Positions 1 to 5,407 of a stretch of 5,519 nucleotides of DNA are shown piece by piece; the first letter of the stretch is position 1; each line of letters starts with the position of its first letter. This DNA is from Candidatus Atribacteria bacterium. Its GTDB lineage: Bacteria > Atribacterota > Atribacteria > Atribacterales > Caldatribacteriaceae. The notes under the pieces were generated by a model. It did no database searches. It saw nothing but the letters and a program-made list of their open reading frames with translations, and had not been told where the DNA came from. The stretch lies in NCBI GenBank assembly GCA_029982105.1, contig JARRCQ010000127.1:1-5519 (forward strand), in the 5' to 3' direction. Position numbers and translations under genes: made by a program.

Positions 1-106
1 TATAGTTTAATCTCCCAGGTAGTTAGTAGTTATTCCTTTCTGTCCATTTATCTGTTTTGAAAACCTTCTATGGTGTCCAGAAAAAACTTATGGGTAATGA
101 TGGGGT

Positions 107-131
107 TATAAGGGGGCGCTGCCCCCTTATA
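107..131. repeat. GC-rich perfect hairpin upstream of znuA
   Basis: An 11-bp perfect inverted repeat (107-117 and 121-131) encloses a 3-nt GCT loop. The inner part is GGGGGC/GCCCCC and the outer part TATAA/TTATA. It lies 48 nt before the znuA start. On the plus strand the nearest T run is at 142-146, about 11 nt after the stem, so it is not a textbook intrinsic terminator. It could end transcription of an upstream unit, be a repetitive palindrome, or act in the znu leader. The structure is read directly from the sequence; the role is inference. Confidence 0.6.
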
Positions 132-133
132 GA

Positions 134-161
134 TGTTATAATTTTTATGTTGTTATAATTT
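134..161 (+). promoter_or_regulatory. Tandem TATAAT-containing motif, possible znu promoter/operator
   Basis: The 11-mer TGTTATAATTT occurs at 134-144 and again exactly at 151-161, 17 nt apart. Each copy contains a perfect TATAAT (137-142 and 154-159), so either could serve as a -10 box. No good TTGACA-like -35 lies at the right distance: upstream of the second copy TAGATG at 130-135 matches only 3 of 6, and upstream of the first lies the GC hairpin. A duplicated AT-rich site over the promoter of a metal importer would suit a Zur/Fur-type or MntR-type repressor, but that is inference and no regulator gene is in the window. Confidence 0.35.
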
Positions 162-164
162 ATT

Positions 165-172
165 GAGGAGGT
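165..172 (+). promoter_or_regulatory. Ribosome binding site of znuA
   Basis: GAGGAGGT is a near-perfect anti-Shine-Dalgarno match, 6 nt before the TTG at 179. This placement decides in favour of the TTG start, because no ATG or GTG in that frame has a comparable site. Confidence 0.8.
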
Positions 173-178
173 AAAGAT

Positions 179-1033
179 TTGGCAAAATATCTTTCTTTAG
201 TTCTGGAAGTTTTATTGTTAGTTTTTTGTTTTTCTCCTTTATCTTGGGGAGAAAAGTTGCAGGTAGGGGTTTCTATCGCTCCTCTTTGTAGTTTAGTTCA
301 GGAAGTAGGAAAAGATAAAGTGGAAATATTTCAGCTTATACCTAATGGAGCCAGCCCTCATACTTATGAGCCTCGTCCTTCCGATGTGAGAAAAATAGAA
401 GAAGGACAAGCCTTTTTCCTTGTAGGGTTGGGTTTGGATTTCTTCCTGGAAGAAATAATCAAAAACGTAGCGAAAGAAAAACCTATATTCTATGTATATC
501 AGGGAATAGACCTCATAAAAGAAGGAGAAGGAGTTAACCCTCATATCTGGATTTCCATTTCCAACGCTCAAATAATGGTGGGAAATATAGGTAAAGCGCT
601 ATCCACCTTAGACCCTGAAAATAGCGGATATTATGAAACCAATGCTCAGGAATATATTCAAAAGCTTAGAGATTTAGATCAATGGTTCGGGGAGGAAGTT
701 AAAAAGCTTTCTAAACGGTCTTTTGTTGCTCATCACTCTGCCTGGGATTATTTAGCACGAGATTACCGCTTAGAAATAAAAGGAGTGATAGAAAAATCCC
801 CCGAAAAAGAGCCTTCTCCTCGAGAGCTTAAAAATCTAATCGAGAAAATGAAAAAAGAGGATGTTAGGGTGATTTTTACCGAGCCTCAGCTCAATCAAAA
901 AATAGCTCAAGTGTTAGCTCAAGAGACCAATGCTCAGATTATTATTCTCGACCCTTTGGGTAATTTTCCAGAAAAGCCTTATCTCGAGCTTATGAGAGAT
1001 AATTTAAATAAAATCTCGGAGGTTATGCAATAA
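179..1033 (+). CDS. znuA: Zinc (metal) ABC transporter substrate-binding protein
   Basis: This is the periplasmic metal-capturing component of a cluster A-I (ZnuA/TroA-type) importer, which hands the ion to the permease encoded two genes downstream. It has 284 residues and starts at TTG behind a strong ribosome binding site. Residues 1-24 form a signal peptide: a Lys, a hydrophobic run at about 5-20, and a likely cut after Ser-Trp-Gly. Cys17 lies in VFC, not in a lipobox, so the product should be soluble rather than lipid-anchored. Expected metal ligands are visible: His61 in PNGASPHTYEP, His122 in NPHIW, His186 in AHHSAWDY and Asp258 in ILDPLG. In this family a third His favours Zn(II), whereas Glu there is usual in Mn/Fe binders. 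The His-rich loop of many ZnuA proteins is absent; only a short Gly/Glu stretch precedes NPHIW. The alternative is a manganese or broad-range metal binder. The family is certain, the metal likely. Confidence 0.9.
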   Translation: MAKYLSLVLEVLLLVFCFSPLSWGEKLQVGVSIAPLCSLVQEVGKDKVEIFQLIPNGASPHTYEPRPSDVRKIEEGQAFFLVGLGLDFFLEEIIKNVAKEKPIFYVYQGIDLIKEGEGVNPHIWISISNAQIMVGNIGKALSTLDPENSGYYETNAQEYIQKLRDLDQWFGEEVKKLSKRSFVAHHSAWDYLARDYRLEIKGVIEKSPEKEPSPRELKNLIEKMKKEDVRVIFTEPQLNQKIAQVLAQETNAQIIILDPLGNFPEKPYLELMRDNLNKISEVMQ

Positions 1034-1035
1034 AG

Positions 1036-1821
1036 GTGGAAGAACCAATTGTAGAGATAAAAAATGTTTCTTTTTCTTATCCCCCGCTCGAAGTATTAGA
1101 AGATGTGAATCTTACGGTAAAGAAGGGAGAGTTTTTAGCCATAATCGGACCTAATGGGGGAGGGAAAACTACTTTACTTAAAATAATTTTAGGGCTTCTA
1201 AAACCCCAAAAAGGAGAAGTATATGTAGCGGGAAAAAGAATAGGAGAACTGAGAAAATGGAGAAGCAAAATTGGCTATGTTCCTCAGGCTGCTCAAATTG
1301 ATTATACTTTTCCTATCACTGTAGAAGAGTTTGTGATGACTGGAAGGTTTGGCCTGATAGGTCTAGGTAAACGACCTCGACCATCTGATTGGGAAATGGT
1401 GCAAAAAGCTCTAAAAGAAGTAAAAATGGAAGAGTGGAGTAAAAAGCAAATTGGAGAGCTTTCTGGAGGACAAAGACAGAAGATTTTAATTGCTCGTTCT
1501 CTGGCTTCAGAACCAGAGATACTGATTTTAGATGAACCTACTACTGCAGTAGATCTAGAGAGTAGTGAAAGTTTCTATGAGCTTCTTCTTCGTCTCCACA
1601 AAGAGGAAATTACTATTATTACTGTTTCTCATGATGTAGGAGTGGTAGCTCAATATGCTGATAGTATTGCTTGTCTCAACCGAAGATTGATAAAGCATAA
1701 CCGGCCAGAGGAAGTTATAAGAGAAGGAGTGTTAGAAGAAATGTATGGGAAAGAAGCAGCTTTCTTTCATCATGGTGTTATCCCCCATATAGTAGTACAA
1801 AAGACGCCCCCGGAGAGGTGA
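1036..1821 (+). CDS. znuC: Zinc (metal) ABC transporter ATP-binding protein
   Basis: This cytoplasmic ATPase drives the metal importer. It has 261 residues, full length for ZnuC/MntB-type subunits. All nucleotide-binding motifs are intact: Walker A GPNGGGKT (38-45), Q-loop Gln84 in YVPQ, ABC signature LSGGQ (142-146), Walker B LILDEP (163-168), D-loop around Ala171-Val-Asp173, and switch His199 in VSHD. The C-terminal part with EEMYGKEAAFFHHG and a PHIV near the end (about 235-253) is characteristic of the metal-import branch of the ABC family. The GTG start lies 2 nt after the znuA stop. GGAGGT at 1018-1023, inside the end of znuA, is the likely ribosome binding site although its 12-nt spacing is long, so translational coupling is probable. 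Family and role in the complex are certain; zinc as substrate is inferred from the binding protein. Confidence 0.93.
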   Translation: MEEPIVEIKNVSFSYPPLEVLEDVNLTVKKGEFLAIIGPNGGGKTTLLKIILGLLKPQKGEVYVAGKRIGELRKWRSKIGYVPQAAQIDYTFPITVEEFVMTGRFGLIGLGKRPRPSDWEMVQKALKEVKMEEWSKKQIGELSGGQRQKILIARSLASEPEILILDEPTTAVDLESSESFYELLLRLHKEEITIITVSHDVGVVAQYADSIACLNRRLIKHNRPEEVIREGVLEEMYGKEAAFFHHGVIPHIVVQKTPPER

Positions 1822-1824
1822 AAT

Positions 1825-2643
1825 TTGGAAATTTTACAACTTGCTTTCATGCAAAGAGCTTTATTAATTGGACTTATTGTGGGAGCATTAGGAGCGACAT
1901 TAGGGGTTTTTGTGGTTCTAAAAAGGCTTTCTTTTATGGGAGCAGGGATATCTCACGCTGCTTTTGGGGGCATAGCTTTAGGATATTTTTTAGGATGGAA
2001 CCCCATTTTAACGGCAGTCATTTTTTGTGTGTCAGTAGGAATAGGAATATCAATGCTCATCGAAAGTAACCAAATCAAGGAAGACACTGCCGTAGGTGTT
2101 TTTTTCACCAGCACTATGGCTTTGGGGATACTCCTCATCGGCTTGAAAAAAGGATACAATATCGACCTTTTTGGATATTTATTTGGAAACATATTGGCAG
2201 TAAGCAGAGAAGATTTAATAATATCTCTGGTGATAGGGGTAATCATTACCTTTTCTCTTTACTTTTTTTACAAAGAGCTCACTCTTTCCATATTAGATCC
2301 GGAAATGGCCCGAGTGATTGGGCTACCACTTAATTTTTTGAACTATCTTCTTGTTTCTTTAATTGCTCTTTTTATCGTCATTTCTGTAAGAATAGTAGGA
2401 ATTATACTGGTGTCAGCACTGCTAACTATTCCTGCTGCCACCGCCCTGCGATGGAGCAAAAATCTCAAAAAAGTTTTAGCAATATCTCTCATCGATAGCT
2501 TAGGATGCACTGCAGGAGGGCTTACTCTTTCCTACTATTTAGATACCGCCTCTGGTGCTACCATTGTAATACTGACCACTCTCGTGTTTTTTGTATCTCT
2601 GTTATTAAATATAGTTAACCGCAAGATACAGCCTACAGCGTAA
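1825..2643 (+). CDS. znuB: Zinc (metal) ABC transporter permease, ABC-3 family
   Basis: This inner-membrane channel subunit of the importer has 272 residues, usual for the ABC-3 (ZnuB/MntC/TroC) family. Hydrophobic segments at about 13-32, 45-58, 61-79, 89-106, 130-149, 172-189, 190-206, 216-236 and 243-264 suggest eight or nine membrane helices. The family motif near residues 37-49 reads FMGAGISHAAFGG, and a second conserved stretch, RIVGIILVSALLTIPAATA, lies at about 189-207. The start is TTG, 3 nt after the znuC stop, with GGAGAGGTG (1812-1820) as ribosome binding site inside the end of znuC. The last codons and stop lie within the first copy of a 16-bp repeat whose second copy is at 2774-2789, so an insertion or duplication event may have touched this 3' end. 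The reading frame is otherwise intact. Confidence 0.92.
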   Translation: MEILQLAFMQRALLIGLIVGALGATLGVFVVLKRLSFMGAGISHAAFGGIALGYFLGWNPILTAVIFCVSVGIGISMLIESNQIKEDTAVGVFFTSTMALGILLIGLKKGYNIDLFGYLFGNILAVSREDLIISLVIGVIITFSLYFFYKELTLSILDPEMARVIGLPLNFLNYLLVSLIALFIVISVRIVGIILVSALLTIPAATALRWSKNLKKVLAISLIDSLGCTAGGLTLSYYLDTASGATIVILTTLVFFVSLLLNIVNRKIQPTA

Positions 2644-2677
2644 GACCACAAGAGTTAAAAAAATAAAGAATAGATAC

Positions 2678-2697
2678 CCCCGCCTGTGAAAGCGGGG
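2678..2697. terminator. GC hairpin downstream of znuB, possible terminator
   Basis: CCCCGC (2678-2683) pairs perfectly with GCGGGG (2692-2697) around the 8-nt loop CTGTGAAA, 34 nt after the znuB stop. It is followed on the plus strand by ATTTCT, a poor T tract, so it may end the znu transcript only weakly. The arrangement of a CCCCGC/GCGGGG stem with short A/T-rich flanks also resembles the subterminal hairpins of IS200/IS605-type elements. The stem is certain, the role is not. Confidence 0.35.
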
Positions 2698-2749
2698 ATT
2701 TCTACCCAGCGTAAGACAAAGTGAAACAGATTAAAAAACTAAAACTACA

Positions 2750-2773
2750 ACGCTGGAGAAATAAACCCAGCGT
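2750..2773. repeat. Hairpin formed by inverted CCAGCGT copies
   Basis: ACGCTGG (2750-2756) is the exact reverse complement of CCAGCGT (2767-2773), with a 10-nt A-rich loop. The right arm is one of the two ACCCAGCGT copies of the surrounding repeat segment, so the hairpin uses the same sequence family as the direct repeats. No T tract follows, so it is unlikely to be a terminator. Confidence 0.5.
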
Positions 2774-2811
2774 GCCTACGGCGTAAGACTTAAAAACATA
2801 AAGGACAAATG

Positions 2812-2934
2812 TTATTGAGAAAAACGCTTTTTCTTCCTCCGTGATTTTTTAACCTTTTTATTCTCTGGCTGTTTTTTAGTTTTTCGAAGAGGGTCATAGG
2901 GAGCTTTGAGTCCAATGTAGCTGACTTTTAGAAT
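2812..2934 (-). pseudogene. Basic C-terminal reading-frame remnant, unidentified
   Basis: On the minus strand 40 codons stay open down to a TAA at 2814-2812. They encode a protein-like stretch (SYIGLKAPYDPLRK) followed by a Lys/Arg-rich tail that ends KKSRRKKKRFSQ. Stops TAG-TAA lie immediately upstream at 2940-2935, and there is no ATG, GTG or TTG start with a ribosome binding site, so it cannot be an intact gene. It may be the 3' end of a decayed gene, possibly of a nucleic-acid-binding or mobile-element protein, or a chance product of AT-rich DNA, since A-rich sequence gives Lys by default. I do not recognise the family. Confidence 0.2.
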
Positions 2935-2952
2935 TTACTAAAGATTCAAAAG

Positions 2953-2988
2953 CGAGATTGCTTCAGAGCTTCCTCCTTGCAAAGATGA
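2953..2988 (-). repeat. Degenerate dispersed intergenic repeat
   Basis: Read on the minus strand, this segment resembles the widespread bacterial intergenic repeat that runs roughly TCATTGCGAGGAG, then a GAAGC-type core, then GAAGCAATCTCG. Here GCAAGGAGGAAGCTC is followed by TGAAGCAATCTCG, with small changes at the TCATTGCGAG end. The 3' half matches closely and the 5' half is decayed. The function of such repeats is unknown; they are usually multi-copy in a genome. The match is from memory, not from a search. Confidence 0.45.
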
Positions 2989-3080
2989 GAAGGGGAAAAT
3001 CTTAAGTTTTTGACTCCTGATGTGGTTTACTTTTTAGAGGCTTAGTAGTTTAATAGGTTCTCGGGATACTATAAATTAAT

Positions 3081-3086
3081 GGGAGG
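3081..3086 (+). promoter_or_regulatory. Ribosome binding site of dut
   Basis: GGGAGG lies only 3 nt before the ATG at 3090 but 6 nt before the next in-frame ATG at 3093. The second spacing is more usual, so translation may begin at 3093, giving a protein one residue shorter that starts MREVVI. Confidence 0.6.
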
Positions 3087-3089
3087 AAA

Positions 3090-3524
3090 ATGATGAGAGA
3101 AGTAGTAATAAGATTTATGAGGCTATCGGAAAATGCCTTTCTTCCTCGCTTTTCTTTTTCTGATGATGCCTGCTTTGATTTATTCAGCCCTGTGGATGTT
3201 ATCATTGCTCCTGGTGAAAGCCAAGCTATAGATTTAGAAATCGCTTCTGAATTTCCCCCTGGTTACGAAGTAGTATTGAGACCTCGAAGTGGAATGGGGA
3301 TTAATCATGGTATAATAGTGCATCTGGGAACCATTGATTGTGGATATCGTGGTAGTTGGATGGTCAGGCTTTTTAATTTAGGTAAAAAAATTTATAGCAT
3401 AAAAAAAGGAGATAGAATTATTCAAGGCGCTCTGCGAGAAGTTCCCCGGGTTAAAATTATAGAAGCTAATGTATTATCTCCTAGCGAGCGAGGAAAACGA
3501 GGATTGGGTTCCACGGGTCGCTAA
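3090..3524 (+). CDS. dut: dUTP diphosphatase (dUTPase)
   Basis: This trimeric cytosolic enzyme hydrolyses dUTP to dUMP and diphosphate, keeping uracil out of DNA and supplying dUMP for thymidylate synthesis. With 144 residues it is full length for the single-domain family. All five motifs are present: motif 1 DACFDL (26-31), motif 2 RPRSGMGINHG (64-74), motif 3 GTIDCGYRG (80-88) with Asp83 and Tyr86 expected to bind the deoxyribose and activate water, motif 4 GDRIIQ (107-112), and the C-terminal lid motif 5 RGKRGLGSTG (134-143). Departures from consensus are Cys28 for the Gly of motif 1 and Leu139 for the Phe that normally stacks over uracil. A dCTP deaminase is less likely because the GSTG lid and the motif 3 Asp/Tyr are kept. 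The start is 3090 or 3093. glgP follows after 26 nt, so the two are probably cotranscribed, although their functions are unrelated. Confidence 0.92.
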   Translation: MMREVVIRFMRLSENAFLPRFSFSDDACFDLFSPVDVIIAPGESQAIDLEIASEFPPGYEVVLRPRSGMGINHGIIVHLGTIDCGYRGSWMVRLFNLGKKIYSIKKGDRIIQGALREVPRVKIIEANVLSPSERGKRGLGSTGR

Positions 3525-3550
3525 GTTTTAAAAGGGAGGATAAAGGTAAT

Positions 3551-5293
3551 ATGAATACTTACATATTTGACAAACTTAAAAACGAGCCTGTTATAGCTTA
3601 TTTGTCTATGGAGATAGCCCTTTCTCCAGATATACCCACCTATAGCGGAGGATTGGGGGTTTTAGCTGGAGATACAGTTCGCTCCGCTGCCGATCTCTCT
3701 CTCCCTTTTGTGGCTGTAACTCTGATAAGTCGCAAAGGTTACTTGGACCAGAAAATAAGTCCTGAGGGATGGCAAATAGAACAACCTGTAGAGTGGGAAC
3801 CAGAGAAAGTTCTTACTCCTCTTCCTGTCCAAGTAGAGGTAGAAATTGAAAAGAGAAAAGTAAAAGTAGGAGCATGGGTATATCCTTGGAAAAGTGCCAG
3901 AGGAGGAATAGTGCCGGTAATCTTTTTAGATACCAATATCCCTCAAAATGCTCCAGAAGACCGTTCCATCACTGATGCCTTATATGGAGGAGACGGTCGT
4001 TACCGCCTAAAACAAGAAGTTGTTTTAGGTATAGGGGGAGCTAGAATGCTGAAAGCTCTAGACTTGGAAGCAAGAAAATATCATATTAATGAAGGCCATG
4101 CAGCTTTAGTAACTATAGAACTATTACAAAGCTTTAAGAATTGGGATGTAGAAGCGGTTAAAAATTTATGTGTTTTCACTACTCACACCCCGGTAGAGGC
4201 AGGACATGATAAATTTCCCTATGATTTAGTAAAAGAAGTATTAGGTGAACCCATTCCTCTTCCTTTGCTTCAGCAATTGGGAGGAAAAGATTGTTTAAAT
4301 ATGACCCTTTTAGCACTAAACCTCAGTGGATATGTTAATGGGGTAGCCAAAAAACATAGAGAAATTTCTCTCCATATGTTTCCAGGATACGATATTCACT
4401 CTATCACCAATGGAGTACATAGTTTCACCTGGACTTCCCCAATTTTCCAAGCTCTTTTTGACCGCTATATTCCGGGATGGGCTCAAGAGCCAGAACTTCT
4501 GGCTCGGGCTGATATTATATCTAATCAGGAAGTTTGGACTGCCCACCAGAAAGAAAAGGCTCAACTTCTGCAGTTAATCAAAGAAAAAAATAATATAGAG
4601 ATGAGTGAGGAAATACTTACTTTAGGATTTGCTCGCCGTATGACTGCTTACAAAAGACCCAGTCTTATTTTTACCGATATGGAAAGGTTAAAAAGTATAA
4701 ATCGCGCAGAAAAATTACAAATCGTGTTTGCTGGTAAGGCTCATCCTTATGATTATGAGGGTAAAAAAATCATCCAGCAAATCATTCAATATTCTCGTGA
4801 GTTAAGCCCAGAGATAAAAATAGTTTTTTTGGAAAATTACAATTTAGAATTAGCGAAAAAAATAATAGCAGGAGTAGATGTATGGGTGAATACTCCTATG
4901 AGGCCACTGGAGGCTTCAGGTACAAGTGGGATGAAAGCGGCTCATAATGGAGTAATTAACTTCAGCGTGCTTGACGGATGGTGGATAGAGGGCTGTATTG
5001 AGGGGATAACGGGATGGTCTATCGGACCAGGAAGCGAAGAGGATGGAAATTCTCAAGAGGTTTTCCGAAAAGAAATAAATGACTTTTATGGCAAATTAGA
5101 GTATGTTATAGCTCCTACTTACTATCATCATCGGGAACAATGGATTCAATTAATGAAAAATTCTATTACCAAAATCGCTTCTTATTTTCATGCTCACCGG
5201 ATGATGGAAAGTTACATAACTGAAGCCTATTTCCATCAACCCTTTCTCCCTTTACCTAACGGTTCGATGGCAAAAACAGACCAGCATCCGTAG
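3551..5293 (+). CDS. glgP: Alpha-glucan phosphorylase, short form (GT35)
   Basis: This cytosolic PLP enzyme releases glucose 1-phosphate from the non-reducing ends of glycogen or maltodextrin using inorganic phosphate. The 580 residues belong to the short-type alpha-glucan phosphorylases, which lack the roughly 250-residue N-terminal domain (DUF3417) of the longer relatives of about 850 residues. Conserved blocks appear in order: YSGGLGVLAGD (31-41), YGGDGRYRLKQE (145-156), HINEGHAAL (178-186), FTTHTPVEAGHDKFP (209-223), ITNGVHSFTW (285-294), FARRMTAYKRP (360-370), FAGKAHPYD (393-401), and the PLP site EASGTSGMKAAHNG (454-467), where Lys462 should form the Schiff base, followed by VLDGWWIEG (473-481). 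The ATG is preceded by GGGAGG (3534-3539, 11 nt away) and a nearer AAAGG (3542-3546). The frame is intact. The physiological substrate, glycogen or maltodextrins, cannot be told from sequence. Confidence 0.95.
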   Translation: MNTYIFDKLKNEPVIAYLSMEIALSPDIPTYSGGLGVLAGDTVRSAADLSLPFVAVTLISRKGYLDQKISPEGWQIEQPVEWEPEKVLTPLPVQVEVEIEKRKVKVGAWVYPWKSARGGIVPVIFLDTNIPQNAPEDRSITDALYGGDGRYRLKQEVVLGIGGARMLKALDLEARKYHINEGHAALVTIELLQSFKNWDVEAVKNLCVFTTHTPVEAGHDKFPYDLVKEVLGEPIPLPLLQQLGGKDCLNMTLLALNLSGYVNGVAKKHREISLHMFPGYDIHSITNGVHSFTWTSPIFQALFDRYIPGWAQEPELLARADIISNQEVWTAHQKEKAQLLQLIKEKNNIEMSEEILTLGFARRMTAYKRPSLIFTDMERLKSINRAEKLQIVFAGKAHPYDYEGKKIIQQIIQYSRELSPEIKIVFLENYNLELAKKIIAGVDVWVNTPMRPLEASGTSGMKAAHNGVINFSVLDGWWIEGCIEGITGWSIGPGSEEDGNSQEVFRKEINDFYGKLEYVIAPTYYHHREQWIQLMKNSITKIASYFHAHRMMESYITEAYFHQPFLPLPNGSMAKTDQHP

Positions 5294-5349
5294 CTTAAAC
5301 TACAAACACCACTGTATAGCGTCCTGTAAAAACCGGTTAAGCCGTTAAC

Positions 5350-5407
5350 ATTAAGACAAGTGATTGACCCGGGGATCTTAACTTCTGGGTCAATCACTTG
5401 TCTTAAT
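5350..5407. terminator. Perfect 21-bp inverted repeat between convergent genes
   Basis: Arms 5350-5370 and 5387-5407 are exact reverse complements (21 of 21) around a 16-nt loop. Each inner end is GGGTC/GACCC, and a few G-T and G-C pairs could extend the stem inward. It lies 56 nt after the glgP stop, and its right arm includes the stop codon of the minus-strand gene. Position suggests a bidirectional terminator for the two convergent genes, but no T tract directly follows on either strand; the nearest plus-strand run is T6 at 5419-5424. The structure is certain; the terminator role is inferred from position. Confidence 0.6.

Larger units (their letters stand above)
2631..2789. repeat. Direct-repeat-framed insertion/duplication after znuB
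   Basis: Two 16-bp direct repeats, GCCTACAGCGTAAGAC (2631-2646) and GCCTACGGCGTAAGAC (2774-2789), differ at one base and lie 143 nt apart. A shorter third copy, CAGCGTAAGAC (2707-2717), sits halfway, giving near-regular spacings of 71 and 72 nt. Each copy is followed after 0-13 nt by TTAAAAA and an A-rich tail, so the repeat unit may be longer and decayed. ACCCAGCGT also occurs twice (2704-2712, 2765-2773). The first copy contains the znuB stop codon. This may be a twice-repeated tandem duplication or a small insertion. The repeats are seen directly; the origin is inferred. Confidence 0.65.
2644..3089. other. 446-nt gap without an intact gene
   Basis: Neither strand carries a convincing complete gene here. 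The left third (to 2789) is the repeat-framed segment with two hairpins. The middle (2812-2934, minus) has a basic reading-frame remnant, followed by a probable degenerate dispersed repeat (2953-2988). The rest is AT-rich and leads to the dut ribosome binding site. No tRNA, riboswitch fold or CRISPR array was recognised. The mixture looks like accumulated insertion debris rather than a functional leader. Confidence 0.6.

Noticed and set aside
1..60. Open frame of 19 codons ending at TGA, possibly the 3' end of an upstream plus-strand gene
   Set aside because: Too short to recognise, of low complexity (Ser/Val/Leu-rich), and both other plus frames have stops at once, so chance cannot be excluded.
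293..571. Minus-strand open frame of 92 codons inside znuA
   Set aside because: It lies wholly within a clear ZnuA coding sequence, is rich in Phe/Tyr/Ser as expected from reading Lys/Glu codons backwards, and has no ribosome binding site or recognisable domain.
1818..2069. Plus-strand open frame overlapping the start of znuB
   Set aside because: It runs in another frame of znuB, has a Cys/Phe/Ser/Arg-rich composition without domains, and the ABC-3 permease in the true frame is unmistakable.
1953..2246. Minus-strand open frame of 97 codons inside znuB
   Set aside because: Antisense to conserved membrane helices, Pro/Lys-rich, and without a ribosome binding site or recognisable family.
2631..2789. 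Three repeat cores at 71-72 nt spacing as a CRISPR array
   Set aside because: The shared core is only 11 nt and imperfect, the units share diverged A-rich tails rather than unique spacers of uniform length, and no cas gene is present.
3010..3038. TTGACT at 3010-3015 as a -35 box for dut
   Set aside because: The hexamer is good, but the sequence 17 nt downstream (TTTAGA) matches only three of six -10 positions, so it is not reported as a promoter.
3067..3075. TACTAT/TATAAA as the -10 box of a dut promoter
   Set aside because: Transcription would start within or next to the ribosome binding site, and no acceptable -35 lies 16-18 nt upstream.
5331..5348. Palindrome AACCGGTT with a following CCGTTAA as a separate terminator or site
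   Set aside because: Eight-base palindromes are common by chance, and there is no stable stem-loop or T tract.
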